Under the pieces are notes generated by a model. That model was not told the origin of the DNA and ran no database searches. It saw nothing but the letters and a program-made list of their open reading frames with translations. From contig MERK01000073.1 in assembly GCA_001770575.1 (NCBI GenBank), positions 1 to 37,365 on the forward strand: DNA of 37,365 bases. Reading direction: 5' to 3'. The position numbers were made by a program, and so were the translations under genes. Source of the stretch: Betaproteobacteria bacterium RIFCSPLOWO2_12_FULL_64_23. Lineage in GTDB: Bacteria; Pseudomonadota; Gammaproteobacteria; Burkholderiales; SG8-39. Shown one piece after another: positions 9,874 through 17,476 of this stretch; the stretch's first letter is position 1, and every line of letters begins with the position of its first letter.

Positions 9874-9929
9874 TGTAGGAGCGAGCTTGCTCGCGAATTC
9901 GATGATTCGCGAGCAAGCTCGCTCCCACA
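9874..9929. repeat. REP-like inverted doublet (REPIN/BIME-type)
   Basis: Arms at 9874-9898 and 9905-9929 are 25 nt long and reverse-complementary with one mismatch, around a 6-nt loop. Each arm contains its own palindrome, GCGAGCTTGCTCGC, so the unit can fold as two small hairpins or one long one. The core GGAGCGAGCTTGCTCGCGA is the well-known REP type found dispersed in Pseudomonas and related proteobacteria and moved by RayT-type transposases. No such transposase is in the window. It lies inside the peptide operon between copies 2 and 3. Confidence 0.85.
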
Positions 9930-9991
9930 ACGCCTTATGTCGGAGATCTCGAATACTCGGCACAATGTTTCGCAACTTAGGTGTCATCGCA

Positions 9992-11788
9992 CTATTTGCG
10001 CGCCGCAGCCTGCTGCGCGACGTCGACATCGAGAAAGCGCCATTGCGTGCGCAGGATCGGGTGCTTCTTGTAACCCGTAATCCACGGGTGGAGCAAGTAT
10101 CCTTCGACGCGGTTGACGCCGAGTTTCCATGGCGCATAGGCGAGTATCAGACGGTTCATCTCCTGGTACAGCCGCGTGCGCTCGGGTGTGTCGGGCAGCC
10201 GCTTCGCCTGCTCGTACAGGCGGTCGAAAGCGGCGAGGCGGAAGCGCGCGTCGTTCGACTGCCCCGCGTTCGGGCCGTAGAGCAACTGCAGGAAGTTGTC
10301 GGCATCGGGATAATCCGCGCCCCAGGCAAGGCCGCGAAACTGCACCTTGCCGGCCTTGCTCTCCTTCAGCAGGTCGGGCCACTTCGCCTTGCGCACCGTC
10401 ATGCGGATGCCGATGGTGTCGAACGATTTCTTCCACAGCTCGTCGTACTGGCGATCGAGCAGCGACGGCGTCGATGCATATTCGATGGCGAGCGGCCTGC
10501 CGTCCGGCGCCTCGCGGTAGCCGTCCCGGTCGCGATCGACGTAGCCGAACAAATCGAGCAGCGCCTTCGCTCTCGCCGGATTGTATGCGGCGGCCGAAGT
10601 GCGGAAATTCTCGTCGTAGCCGGCCACCCCCGGCGGCACCGGGCTCTCGGCGCGAATCGCCTGGTTCTTGCGCAGGATCTGGATTTCCTCGTTGTCGTTC
10701 ATCGACATGCTGATGGCGCGGCGCAGCGCCACTTTCTCCGGCGTGTAGCCGCCGACCACGGGGTCTTCCATGTTGAAGTAGTAGTAGGTGAGATTCGGTT
10801 CCACCAGCCGCTGCAGCGTGATGCCCTGCTTCGCCAGGTTCGGCGCAAGCTTGCCGCCGGGCGCCGCGATGTTGGCGTACTCGTTCGGAAAACGCTCGAT
10901 GTAGTCGTGCTCGCGGTTGAGAAACGCGAGCCAGCGCGGCTGCGTCTCCTCGATGATGCTGATCTCGATGCGGCCCACCAGCGGCAGGCGCTTGCCCTTG
11001 AGATGCGCGGCGATCTTCCGGTCTAACGGGTCGGCGCCGGGCTCGGAGCCAAAAAACTCCTCGCGATATTCCGGGTTCGCCTCGAGCACGATCTTCGACG
11101 ACCGTTTCCATTCCTTGATCATGTAGGGGCCGGTTCCGACCGGATGCGAACCCACGTCGTCGCCGAACTTCTCGACCACCTCGCGCGCGAACGCCGCGGT
11201 CGCCGGCATCGCCATGATGTAGAGCAGGTTGTAGTCCGGCGCCTTGAGCCGCAGCTGCAGCGTGTAGCGATCGAGCACCGTGATGCCCTCGATCGGGGCG
11301 TCGTAGTCGAACCGGCCCGCGGCCTTGGCGCGGTTGTACGCCTCCTTGGCGCCGATCAGGCTGTCCTCGAGCAGGAACATCCACGGCGATCTGAGCTTGG
11401 GATCGAACAGGCGTTTCAGGCTGAATTCGTAGTCCGCGGCGACGAGTTCCCGCTGTTTGCCCTTGAACGCCGCATGAGGCGTGAAATGGATTCCCGGCTT
11501 GATGCGGAAAACATAGGTCGCGCCGTTGTCGCGGATCCCGGGCATGGCGACCAGCGTGTTCGGCACCAGCTTCACCGGCCGCGCGAGGTAATCATAGGTG
11601 AGCATCGGTTCCAGCACGTCCTCGATCAGCGTGTTCGAATAGCGGTCCGATGCAGCTACCGGATCGAAGCTGGTTTCAGCAACCGGGAACGCGTAGCGGA
11701 TCACCTTGTTCGGATCGGCAGCAATGGCGCAACCCGCCGCCAGCATTGCCGAGGCCAGCGCCAGGCGGACGAGAATGTGTCGTTTCAA
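9992..11788 (-). CDS. Peptide ABC transporter substrate-binding protein, family 5 (copy 3), TTG start
   Basis: This third tandem binding protein has 598 residues. Its signal peptide (KRHILVRLALASAMLAAGCAIAAD) contains LAAGC, so a lipoprotein form is possible. The mature part has PNKVIRYAF, YDYLARPVKLVPNT and SHPVGTGPY. The acidic loop here is DRDRDGYRE, with one fewer Gly than in the other copies. No ATG lies near the signal peptide in frame. The best start is TTG at 11786-11788, with GGAGG six nt upstream. An out-of-frame ATG-GCT-TGA overlaps this TTG. The next in-frame ATG falls inside the signal peptide. The gene follows copy 4 by 49 nt. Confidence 0.87.
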   Translation of the reverse strand: MKRHILVRLALASAMLAAGCAIAADPNKVIRYAFPVAETSFDPVAASDRYSNTLIEDVLEPMLTYDYLARPVKLVPNTLVAMPGIRDNGATYVFRIKPGIHFTPHAAFKGKQRELVAADYEFSLKRLFDPKLRSPWMFLLEDSLIGAKEAYNRAKAAGRFDYDAPIEGITVLDRYTLQLRLKAPDYNLLYIMAMPATAAFAREVVEKFGDDVGSHPVGTGPYMIKEWKRSSKIVLEANPEYREEFFGSEPGADPLDRKIAAHLKGKRLPLVGRIEISIIEETQPRWLAFLNREHDYIERFPNEYANIAAPGGKLAPNLAKQGITLQRLVEPNLTYYYFNMEDPVVGGYTPEKVALRRAISMSMNDNEEIQILRKNQAIRAESPVPPGVAGYDENFRTSAAAYNPARAKALLDLFGYVDRDRDGYREAPDGRPLAIEYASTPSLLDRQYDELWKKSFDTIGIRMTVRKAKWPDLLKESKAGKVQFRGLAWGADYPDADNFLQLLYGPNAGQSNDARFRLAAFDRLYEQAKRLPDTPERTRLYQEMNRLILAYAPWKLGVNRVEGYLLHPWITGYKKHPILRTQWRFLDVDVAQQAAARK

Positions 11789-11837
11789 GCCATGCCTCCA
11801 GTGGCCGTTGCCGCGTCGATGCGGGTGTTGCCGCGAT

Positions 11838-13646
11838 TCATCGCTGCGCCGCTGCGCGCTGCGCGACGTCGACATCGAGATAGCGCCAGCTGGTGCTGAC
11901 GAACGGATGCTTCTTGTAGCCTGCGACCCACGGGTGCAGCAGGTGGTTCTGCAATCGATGCACGGACAGGCGCCACGGGCCGTACACCAGCACCAGGTTC
12001 GACATTTTCCGGTAAAGCGCGTTGCGTTCGGCCGAATCCGGCATGGCGGCCGTATATTCGTACATTCTATCGAATTGCGCGAGCTTGAATTGCGAATAGT
12101 TCGCCTGCCCCGCATTCTGACCGTACAGCAACTGGAAAAAATTCTCGGCATCGGGATAATCCGCCTGCCAGCCGTCGGTACGCATCTGCAGCTTGCCCTG
12201 CTTGCTCAGTTTTCTCAGCTCCGGCACTTTCTCCTTCTTCAGCGTGATGCGGATGCCGATCTCCTGCAGCGAACGCTGTATCAGCTCGTCCATCCGGCGC
12301 GCCGCCAGCGTCGGCTGGCTCGCATACTCGATCACCAGCGGCCTGCCGTCCGGAAGCTCGCGATAGCCGTCGCCGTCGCGATCCAGGTAACCGAAAAGGT
12401 CGAGCAGCGCCTTCGACCGGGCCGGGTTGTAATCGCCGAAAGGATTGCGGAAATCCGGGTCGTAGCCGGCGATGCCGGGTGGAATCGCGGATTGCGCCTG
12501 CACCGCTTGATTATTGCGCACAATCGCGATCTCGACCTGCGTGTTGATCGACAGCGCGATGGCGCGGCGCAACGCGATTCTTTCCGGCGCGTAGCCGCCC
12601 ACCACCGGGTCTTCCATATTGAAGTAGGTAAACCAGACGTCGGGCTTTGCCTCCCGGAACAGGCGTATGCCCTGCTTCGCCAGATTCGGCGCGATCCTGC
12701 CGTTGGGCGCCGCTATGTTGGCGAATTCCTCGGGGAGGATTTCGATGACATCGATCTCGCGGTTGAGGAAGGCGAGCCAGCGCGGCTGACCCTCCTCGAT
12801 GACGTTGACCTCGATGCGTTGGTTGAGCGGAATCCGCCGCCCATCCAGCGCCTTCACGATCGCGGCATCCCAGGGCGTGTCCTCGGGCTCGGCCGCGAAA
12901 CGCACTTCGCGATAGCCGGGATTGGCCTCGAGCACGACGCGGCTCGAGCGCGTCCATTCCTTGAGCAGGTATGGGCCGGTGCCGACCGGGTGCGCACCGA
13001 CGTCGCTGCCATAGCGCTCCACCACTTCGCGCGCCAGCGCGCCGGTCGCCGGCGTCGCCAGGATGTAGGGCAGCTTGAAATCGGGCGCGGTAAGACGAAT
13101 GCGCAGCGTGTAGCGGTCGACGGCCTCGAGCCCCGCCATCGGCGCATCGTAGTCGAAGCTTCCGCTTGCGGCGGCGGCAGCGGCGACCGCATCCGCGCCG
13201 GCGATCTTGCCGGCCAGCAGGAACTGCCAGGGCGATCTGAGCTTCGGGTCGAGCAGGCGCTTCAGGCTGTAGGCGTAGTCCGCGGCGACGAGTTCGCGCC
13301 GCTGGCCCTTGAACGCCGGGTCCGGCGTGAAGTAGATGCCGGGCTGGATGCGGAACGTATAGACCGAGCCGTTCTCGGACACCTCCGGCAGCGCGCTGAG
13401 CGTGTTCGGCACCAGCTTCGCCGGGCGCGCGAGGTAGTCATAGGTGAGCATGGAATCGAAGATGTTCTCGCAGTACTGCAGCGAGGCTTCCTCGGATTCA
13501 CGCGCCGGATCGAACGAGTTCTCGCTCTGCAATGCCGCCAGGCGCAGCACCCTCGCGGGTTCGCCTGCCGCATGGACCGCGAAAACGGACGCGCACAACA
13601 GGATCGCCGCTATCGCGATTGCAAAGCGTGGAATCATCGAATCCAT
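11838..13646 (-). CDS. Peptide ABC transporter substrate-binding protein, family 5 (copy 4)
   Basis: This first-transcribed of the four binding proteins has about 602 residues. It starts at the ATG ending at 13646; a TTG one codon earlier and an ATG four codons later (ending at 13634) are alternatives. The signal peptide is IPRFAIAIAAILLCASVFAVHAAG. The mature part is the most divergent of the four: the others have ADPNK or ADPAK after the signal peptide, while this one has GEPARVLRLAALQSENSFDP. Shared marks remain: YDYLARPAKLVPNT, AHPVGTGPY and the acidic loop DRDGDGYRE near residue 420. It lies downstream of the prolyl oligopeptidase gene in the same direction. Confidence 0.87.
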   Translation of the reverse strand: MDSMIPRFAIAIAAILLCASVFAVHAAGEPARVLRLAALQSENSFDPARESEEASLQYCENIFDSMLTYDYLARPAKLVPNTLSALPEVSENGSVYTFRIQPGIYFTPDPAFKGQRRELVAADYAYSLKRLLDPKLRSPWQFLLAGKIAGADAVAAAAAASGSFDYDAPMAGLEAVDRYTLRIRLTAPDFKLPYILATPATGALAREVVERYGSDVGAHPVGTGPYLLKEWTRSSRVVLEANPGYREVRFAAEPEDTPWDAAIVKALDGRRIPLNQRIEVNVIEEGQPRWLAFLNREIDVIEILPEEFANIAAPNGRIAPNLAKQGIRLFREAKPDVWFTYFNMEDPVVGGYAPERIALRRAIALSINTQVEIAIVRNNQAVQAQSAIPPGIAGYDPDFRNPFGDYNPARSKALLDLFGYLDRDGDGYRELPDGRPLVIEYASQPTLAARRMDELIQRSLQEIGIRITLKKEKVPELRKLSKQGKLQMRTDGWQADYPDAENFFQLLYGQNAGQANYSQFKLAQFDRMYEYTAAMPDSAERNALYRKMSNLVLVYGPWRLSVHRLQNHLLHPWVAGYKKHPFVSTSWRYLDVDVAQRAAAQR

Positions 13647-13737
13647 CAAGGCGCTGGTGGGCGCTGATTATACGGTATCGGGCGGTCGCGCCGAACGCGC
13701 ACCATCGAGGCTGCCGGCTATCGGTGTTGCGGCGCCG

Positions 13738-13797
13738 TCAACGCATGCCAAGCTGCGCGAACAGGAATGCGAACGCATCCGCATCCTGCTCGATGGC
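13738..13797 (-). other. In-frame C-terminal remnant of the prolyl oligopeptidase, after an amber codon
   Basis: Beyond the TAG at 13798-13800 the same frame continues for 19 sense codons, reading AIEQDADAFAFLFAQLGMR, to a TGA at 13738-13740. This matches the usual last helix of S9A prolyl oligopeptidases, which follows the motif GHGIGTSL-x-E. The TAG sits where the family normally has an acidic residue, so one base change from GAG would explain it. Confidence 0.75.
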
Positions 13798-15891
13798 CTA
13801 TGCGAGCGAGGTTCCGATGCCGTGCCCGGCGTCGGAGGCCACGCGCAGCAGGACCGGCCGGCCGCCCGGATTGGCTGCCTGCAGGCGCGCCGCCATCTTG
13901 TAGGACATCCACGGATCGACGCGGCCGTCGTGCTCGCCCGTGGTGAGCAGCACCGCGGGGTACGCCGCGCCGTCCTGCACATGATGCAGCGGCGAGTAGG
14001 CGTAGAGCGCCTTGAACTGGGCGGCATCCTTGACTGTGCCGAACTCGGTGACGTTGAAGGCGCCGTTGGGGGTGAGCTCGACGCGCAGCATGTCGTAGAG
14101 GCCGACGTGGCTGACCACCGCGCGATAGAGCTCCGGCCGCTGCACCATGGCCGCGCCCACCAGCAGGCCGCCGTTGCTGCCGCCCTCGATGGCGAGCCGG
14201 TCGCGCGCGGTGTAGCCGCGCTCGACGAGCAGCTGCGCGCTGGCGATGAAATCGTCGAACACGTTCTGTTTTTTCGTCAGATTCCCGGCAAGATGCCAGT
14301 CCTGGCCGTACTCGCCGCCGCCGCGCAGATTGGCCACGGCGAACGCGCCGCCGTGGCGCAGCCAGAACGCGACGCGGCGCGAAAAGAACGGCCGCAGCGA
14401 AACGCCGTAGCCGCCGTAGCCGGTGAGCAGCATCGGCTGCGATCCGTCGCGCTTGCCGCCCTTCGGGTAAACGATGTTGACCGGCACCCTGGTTCCGTCC
14501 CTGGACAGGGCGAACTCGCGCACCACCCGTACGCCGGGGATGCCGCCATTGACCGCGTAGACCGGCGCGTCCGACAGGCGCGTCTTCACCGGTTTCGCGC
14601 CGCGCCGCGCCGGATCGTAGGCGTACCACGCGAATGCGCGCACGAAGCTCTGGCTGCCGAACAGGATCGCGTCGCCGGCGAGACGCGCGCCGGCACTGAT
14701 GTTTGAAATCGGCGCGGCGCCGAGCTTGCCCAGGGGCTTGCCGTCGAGCCCGAACACGCGCAACTCCGACGGCCCGCCGGCGAGATAATTGACGTACAGC
14801 CGGCTCGCCGTCGGCACCACGTTCTCGATCACCGCGTCGGACTCGGGCACCACCACGGCCGCCGCAGGCAGGCCGCCTCCGGGCGAATCGAGTTGCAGCG
14901 CGACGATGCGGCCGCGCGGCGAGTTCTTCAGTCCGAGCGCATAGAGACGGCCGTCGCGGCCGAATTCCGCTCTGCGAAAGCCGTCGGTGTAGTCGGCGAT
15001 GCGCAGCCAGTTGGCGTCACGCCCGCGCAGGAAATAGGCATGCTCGCCGCCATCGCCGTTGGCCACTTCGGCGAGCAGATATTTGCCGTCCTCGCTCGTC
15101 GACAGCTTGATTTCGGCGATGCGCGGGAAATCCTTGCCGATCACGTATTCGTCCTGCGCCGCCGGCGTCCCGATGCGGTGGAAATACACCTGCATGTAGA
15201 AATTCGCATCTTCTTTCGGCCGCTCGTCGCCCTGCGGATAGCGCGTGTAATAGAAACCGCTGCCGTCGGCGTTCCAGGCGACGCTGCCGCCCCCGGTGGG
15301 GTATTGCACGCGGGGCACCACGTCGGGGAGCGGTTTCCCGCTCGCCGTTTCGTAGATGTAGAGCGTGCCGTCTTCGCTGCCGTTCTTCGACAGGGAAACG
15401 GCGACGCGCTCACCGTCGAGCGAGGGCTCGAACCAATCGATTGCAGTCTTGCCGCTGGGGTCGAGGACATTGGCATCGAGGACCAGGCGCTCGGACTCCA
15501 GCCGCGCGCGGCCGTCCAGCACCACGATCATCGCCTGGTTCTTGGGCGGCGCCCGTTTGAGCGCGAACAGCTTGCCGCCGGCGAAGGCGAAGCTGCCGCG
15601 CGTCACGCGGCCGCCGCCGACCATCGCCTGCAATTCCTTCTTGATCGCCGCGCGCTGCGGCAAAGCATCGATCACGCCGCGCGTCAGCGCATTCTGCGCG
15701 CCGATCCAGGACTTTACCTCGGGGCTGTCGGTCTTTTCGAGCCAGCGGTAATCCTCGCTCACCACGGTGCCGAAATAGCTGTCGCTGACCGGTTGCCTGG
15801 GCGCCGAAGGATAGTCAAGCGGCGCAGCGCCGGCTGCGCCTGCGAAGACCGTGAAAGCCAAAAGCGCGGCGAGGGGATGCACAATTTTCAT
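13798..15891 (-). CDS. Periplasmic S9A prolyl oligopeptidase, C-terminally truncated by an amber codon
   Basis: This serine peptidase of the prolyl oligopeptidase family should cut after proline in short peptides. The ATG ending at 15891 follows a GGAG ribosome site and gives a signal peptide (ALLAFTVFAGAAGAAP), so the enzyme is exported. An N-terminal beta-propeller (about residues 80-420) covers the alpha/beta hydrolase domain. The catalytic triad is Ser572 in GGSNGGLL, Asp655 in GEHDGRVDPW and His690 in DAGHGIG. Translation stops at residue 697, seven residues after the catalytic His. The family's final helix of about 20 residues is still encoded in frame beyond the stop. The enzyme may be impaired, or the stop may be an assembly error. 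It is the first gene of the peptide-uptake operon. Confidence 0.88.
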   Translation of the reverse strand: MKIVHPLAALLAFTVFAGAAGAAPLDYPSAPRQPVSDSYFGTVVSEDYRWLEKTDSPEVKSWIGAQNALTRGVIDALPQRAAIKKELQAMVGGGRVTRGSFAFAGGKLFALKRAPPKNQAMIVVLDGRARLESERLVLDANVLDPSGKTAIDWFEPSLDGERVAVSLSKNGSEDGTLYIYETASGKPLPDVVPRVQYPTGGGSVAWNADGSGFYYTRYPQGDERPKEDANFYMQVYFHRIGTPAAQDEYVIGKDFPRIAEIKLSTSEDGKYLLAEVANGDGGEHAYFLRGRDANWLRIADYTDGFRRAEFGRDGRLYALGLKNSPRGRIVALQLDSPGGGLPAAAVVVPESDAVIENVVPTASRLYVNYLAGGPSELRVFGLDGKPLGKLGAAPISNISAGARLAGDAILFGSQSFVRAFAWYAYDPARRGAKPVKTRLSDAPVYAVNGGIPGVRVVREFALSRDGTRVPVNIVYPKGGKRDGSQPMLLTGYGGYGVSLRPFFSRRVAFWLRHGGAFAVANLRGGGEYGQDWHLAGNLTKKQNVFDDFIASAQLLVERGYTARDRLAIEGGSNGGLLVGAAMVQRPELYRAVVSHVGLYDMLRVELTPNGAFNVTEFGTVKDAAQFKALYAYSPLHHVQDGAAYPAVLLTTGEHDGRVDPWMSYKMAARLQAANPGGRPVLLRVASDAGHGIGTSLA

Positions 15892-16071
15892 CGGATCTCC
15901 GGATTTGATCGGCGCAGGCTCGACCGGCCCGCCGCCCAGGGTCGCTATGGTAGCTGATCCGGTGGATTGCTTCCCGTCCGCCCGCGCTGAATCAGTACCA
16001 AACCGTCGCCCTCGGCCAGCGACCCATGCCGCAAAGGTCACAGCAATTTTGGTTCTATGACTTTCGTCTTA

Positions 16072-16100
16072 TTGACAGCCCTTTTCACCCAAGCTACGGT
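16072..16100 (+). promoter_or_regulatory. Candidate sigma-70 promoter of the exporter operon
   Basis: A perfect -35 TTGACA at 16072-16077 is followed after 17 nt by TACGGT, which matches the -10 consensus only in part. It lies 54 nt before the chosen HlyD start, in the 262-nt divergent region between the prolyl oligopeptidase and exporter genes. The promoter of the minus-strand operon must also be in this region, but I see no clear match to it. Confidence 0.4.
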
Positions 16101-16153
16101 GCATATCCAATACGCTGTCATTTGCGACACTTTCCGCGGGCATGGGGAGGCAA

Positions 16154-17476
16154 ATGGGAGAGTCGGCGCTGTTCCGTCCCGAAGCCCTCGCAGCCAAACG
16201 CGGCGAATGGTTCGGCCGCGTCATCCTGGTTCGCCCGTTTTCCTTCGCCTTTCTCACGGCGTTTGCCGTTCTCTGTGCCGGGGCGATACTCGTCTTCCTG
16301 TTTTATGGCGAGTACACCAAGCGCGCCCAGGTGACAGGCCTCTTGGTGCCCGACCGTGGCTTGATCAAGGTGATGGCCCAGCAACCCGGCGTGGTCGTCG
16401 AACGCCGCGTCAAGGAAGGGCAATCGGTCAAGGAAGGGGATGTGCTCTACGTGCTGTCCTCGGAGCGCCTCACCGGCGGCCTGGCGCCATCGCGGGACGG
16501 CAGTCAGGTCGGCGTCGGCGCCAATGCCGCCATACTCGAAACCGTGCGCGCCCGGCAGGAAAGCCTGAAGGACGAGCACACCCAGCAAGCCCGCCTCGCC
16601 GCGCAACAACACGAACAACTCACGCGCCGGATACTCGACCTGCGGGCTGAAGTCGCCCAACTCGACAACGAGATCGCCACCCAGGCCGCGCGCGTCGCCT
16701 CCTCCCACTCCCAGTACCAGCGCCACAAGAATCTCGCCGAGCGGCATTTCCTGTCCGAACTCGCCTTGCAGCAAAAGCAGGACGAACTGCTCGACCAGCA
16801 AGGCCGGCACCAGGCCCTGCAACGCAACCGCCTGACGCTGGCCCGCGAACTGACGTCGGCGCAAAACGAACTGGCGCAACTGCCCGCCCGCAGCAAACGC
16901 GAACAGGCGCAAATCGCCCGCCTGGTCTCCGAACTCGAACACACCGGCGTCGCCACCGAGGCGCAGCGGCGCATCCTGATCACCGCGCCGCAGGATGGAA
17001 CGGTCACCGCGATCCTCGCCGAGCCCGGCCAAACGGCCACCAGCCAGCCGCTGCTGACCCTCCTGCCGGCCAACACCCGGCTCGAAGCCCAGCTTTACGT
17101 CCCCAGCCGCGCGGCGGGCTTCATCGAGCCCGGCCAGAAAGTCCTGATCCGCTATGCCGCCTTCCCCTACCAGAAGTTCGGCCAATATGAGGGCACGGTA
17201 GTCGGCGTATCCCGCACCGCCCTGTCGCCGCAGGAAATCCCCGCCCAGCTTGCCAGCGCCGCGCCACCGGGCGGCGTCCCACAGGGACTTCCGTTTGTCG
17301 GCGAGGGCCTGTACCGCATCCAGGTGGCGTTGGCCTCCCAAGCCGCCACCGCCTACGGCAAACCCCAACCGCTTGCCGCCGGCATGGCGCTGGAAGCCGA
17401 TGTGCTCCATGACACCCGCAGCCTCATCGAATGGGTGCTGGAACCGCTCTACAGCCTGAAAGGCAAAGTTTCGTGA
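16154..17476 (+). CDS. HlyD-family membrane fusion protein of a bacteriocin exporter
   Basis: This 440-residue periplasmic adaptor would bridge the inner-membrane exporter to an outer-membrane channel such as TolC. One membrane helix lies at about residues 28-51, followed by a lipoyl/barrel half-motif (VKEGQSVKEGDVLYVLSS). A long Gln/Glu/Arg-rich coiled coil follows at about 125-240. The second lipoyl half (ITAPQDGTVTAILAEPGQT) and the C-terminal beta domain complete the CvaA/HlyD plan. The start MGESALFRPEAL fits the family and has GGGGAGG just upstream. An ATG at 16142 in the same frame would add four residues. The end overlaps the exporter gene by 4 nt. No TolC gene is nearby, so a chromosomal one would be needed. 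Confidence 0.9.
   Translation: MGESALFRPEALAAKRGEWFGRVILVRPFSFAFLTAFAVLCAGAILVFLFYGEYTKRAQVTGLLVPDRGLIKVMAQQPGVVVERRVKEGQSVKEGDVLYVLSSERLTGGLAPSRDGSQVGVGANAAILETVRARQESLKDEHTQQARLAAQQHEQLTRRILDLRAEVAQLDNEIATQAARVASSHSQYQRHKNLAERHFLSELALQQKQDELLDQQGRHQALQRNRLTLARELTSAQNELAQLPARSKREQAQIARLVSELEHTGVATEAQRRILITAPQDGTVTAILAEPGQTATSQPLLTLLPANTRLEAQLYVPSRAAGFIEPGQKVLIRYAAFPYQKFGQYEGTVVGVSRTALSPQEIPAQLASAAPPGGVPQGLPFVGEGLYRIQVALASQAATAYGKPQPLAAGMALEADVLHDTRSLIEWVLEPLYSLKGKVS

Noticed and set aside
16142..16153. First ATG as the HlyD start
   Set aside because: It has no ribosome site. The second ATG, four codons later, follows GGGGAGG and gives the family-like N-terminus. The spacing is short, so the first ATG is not fully excluded.
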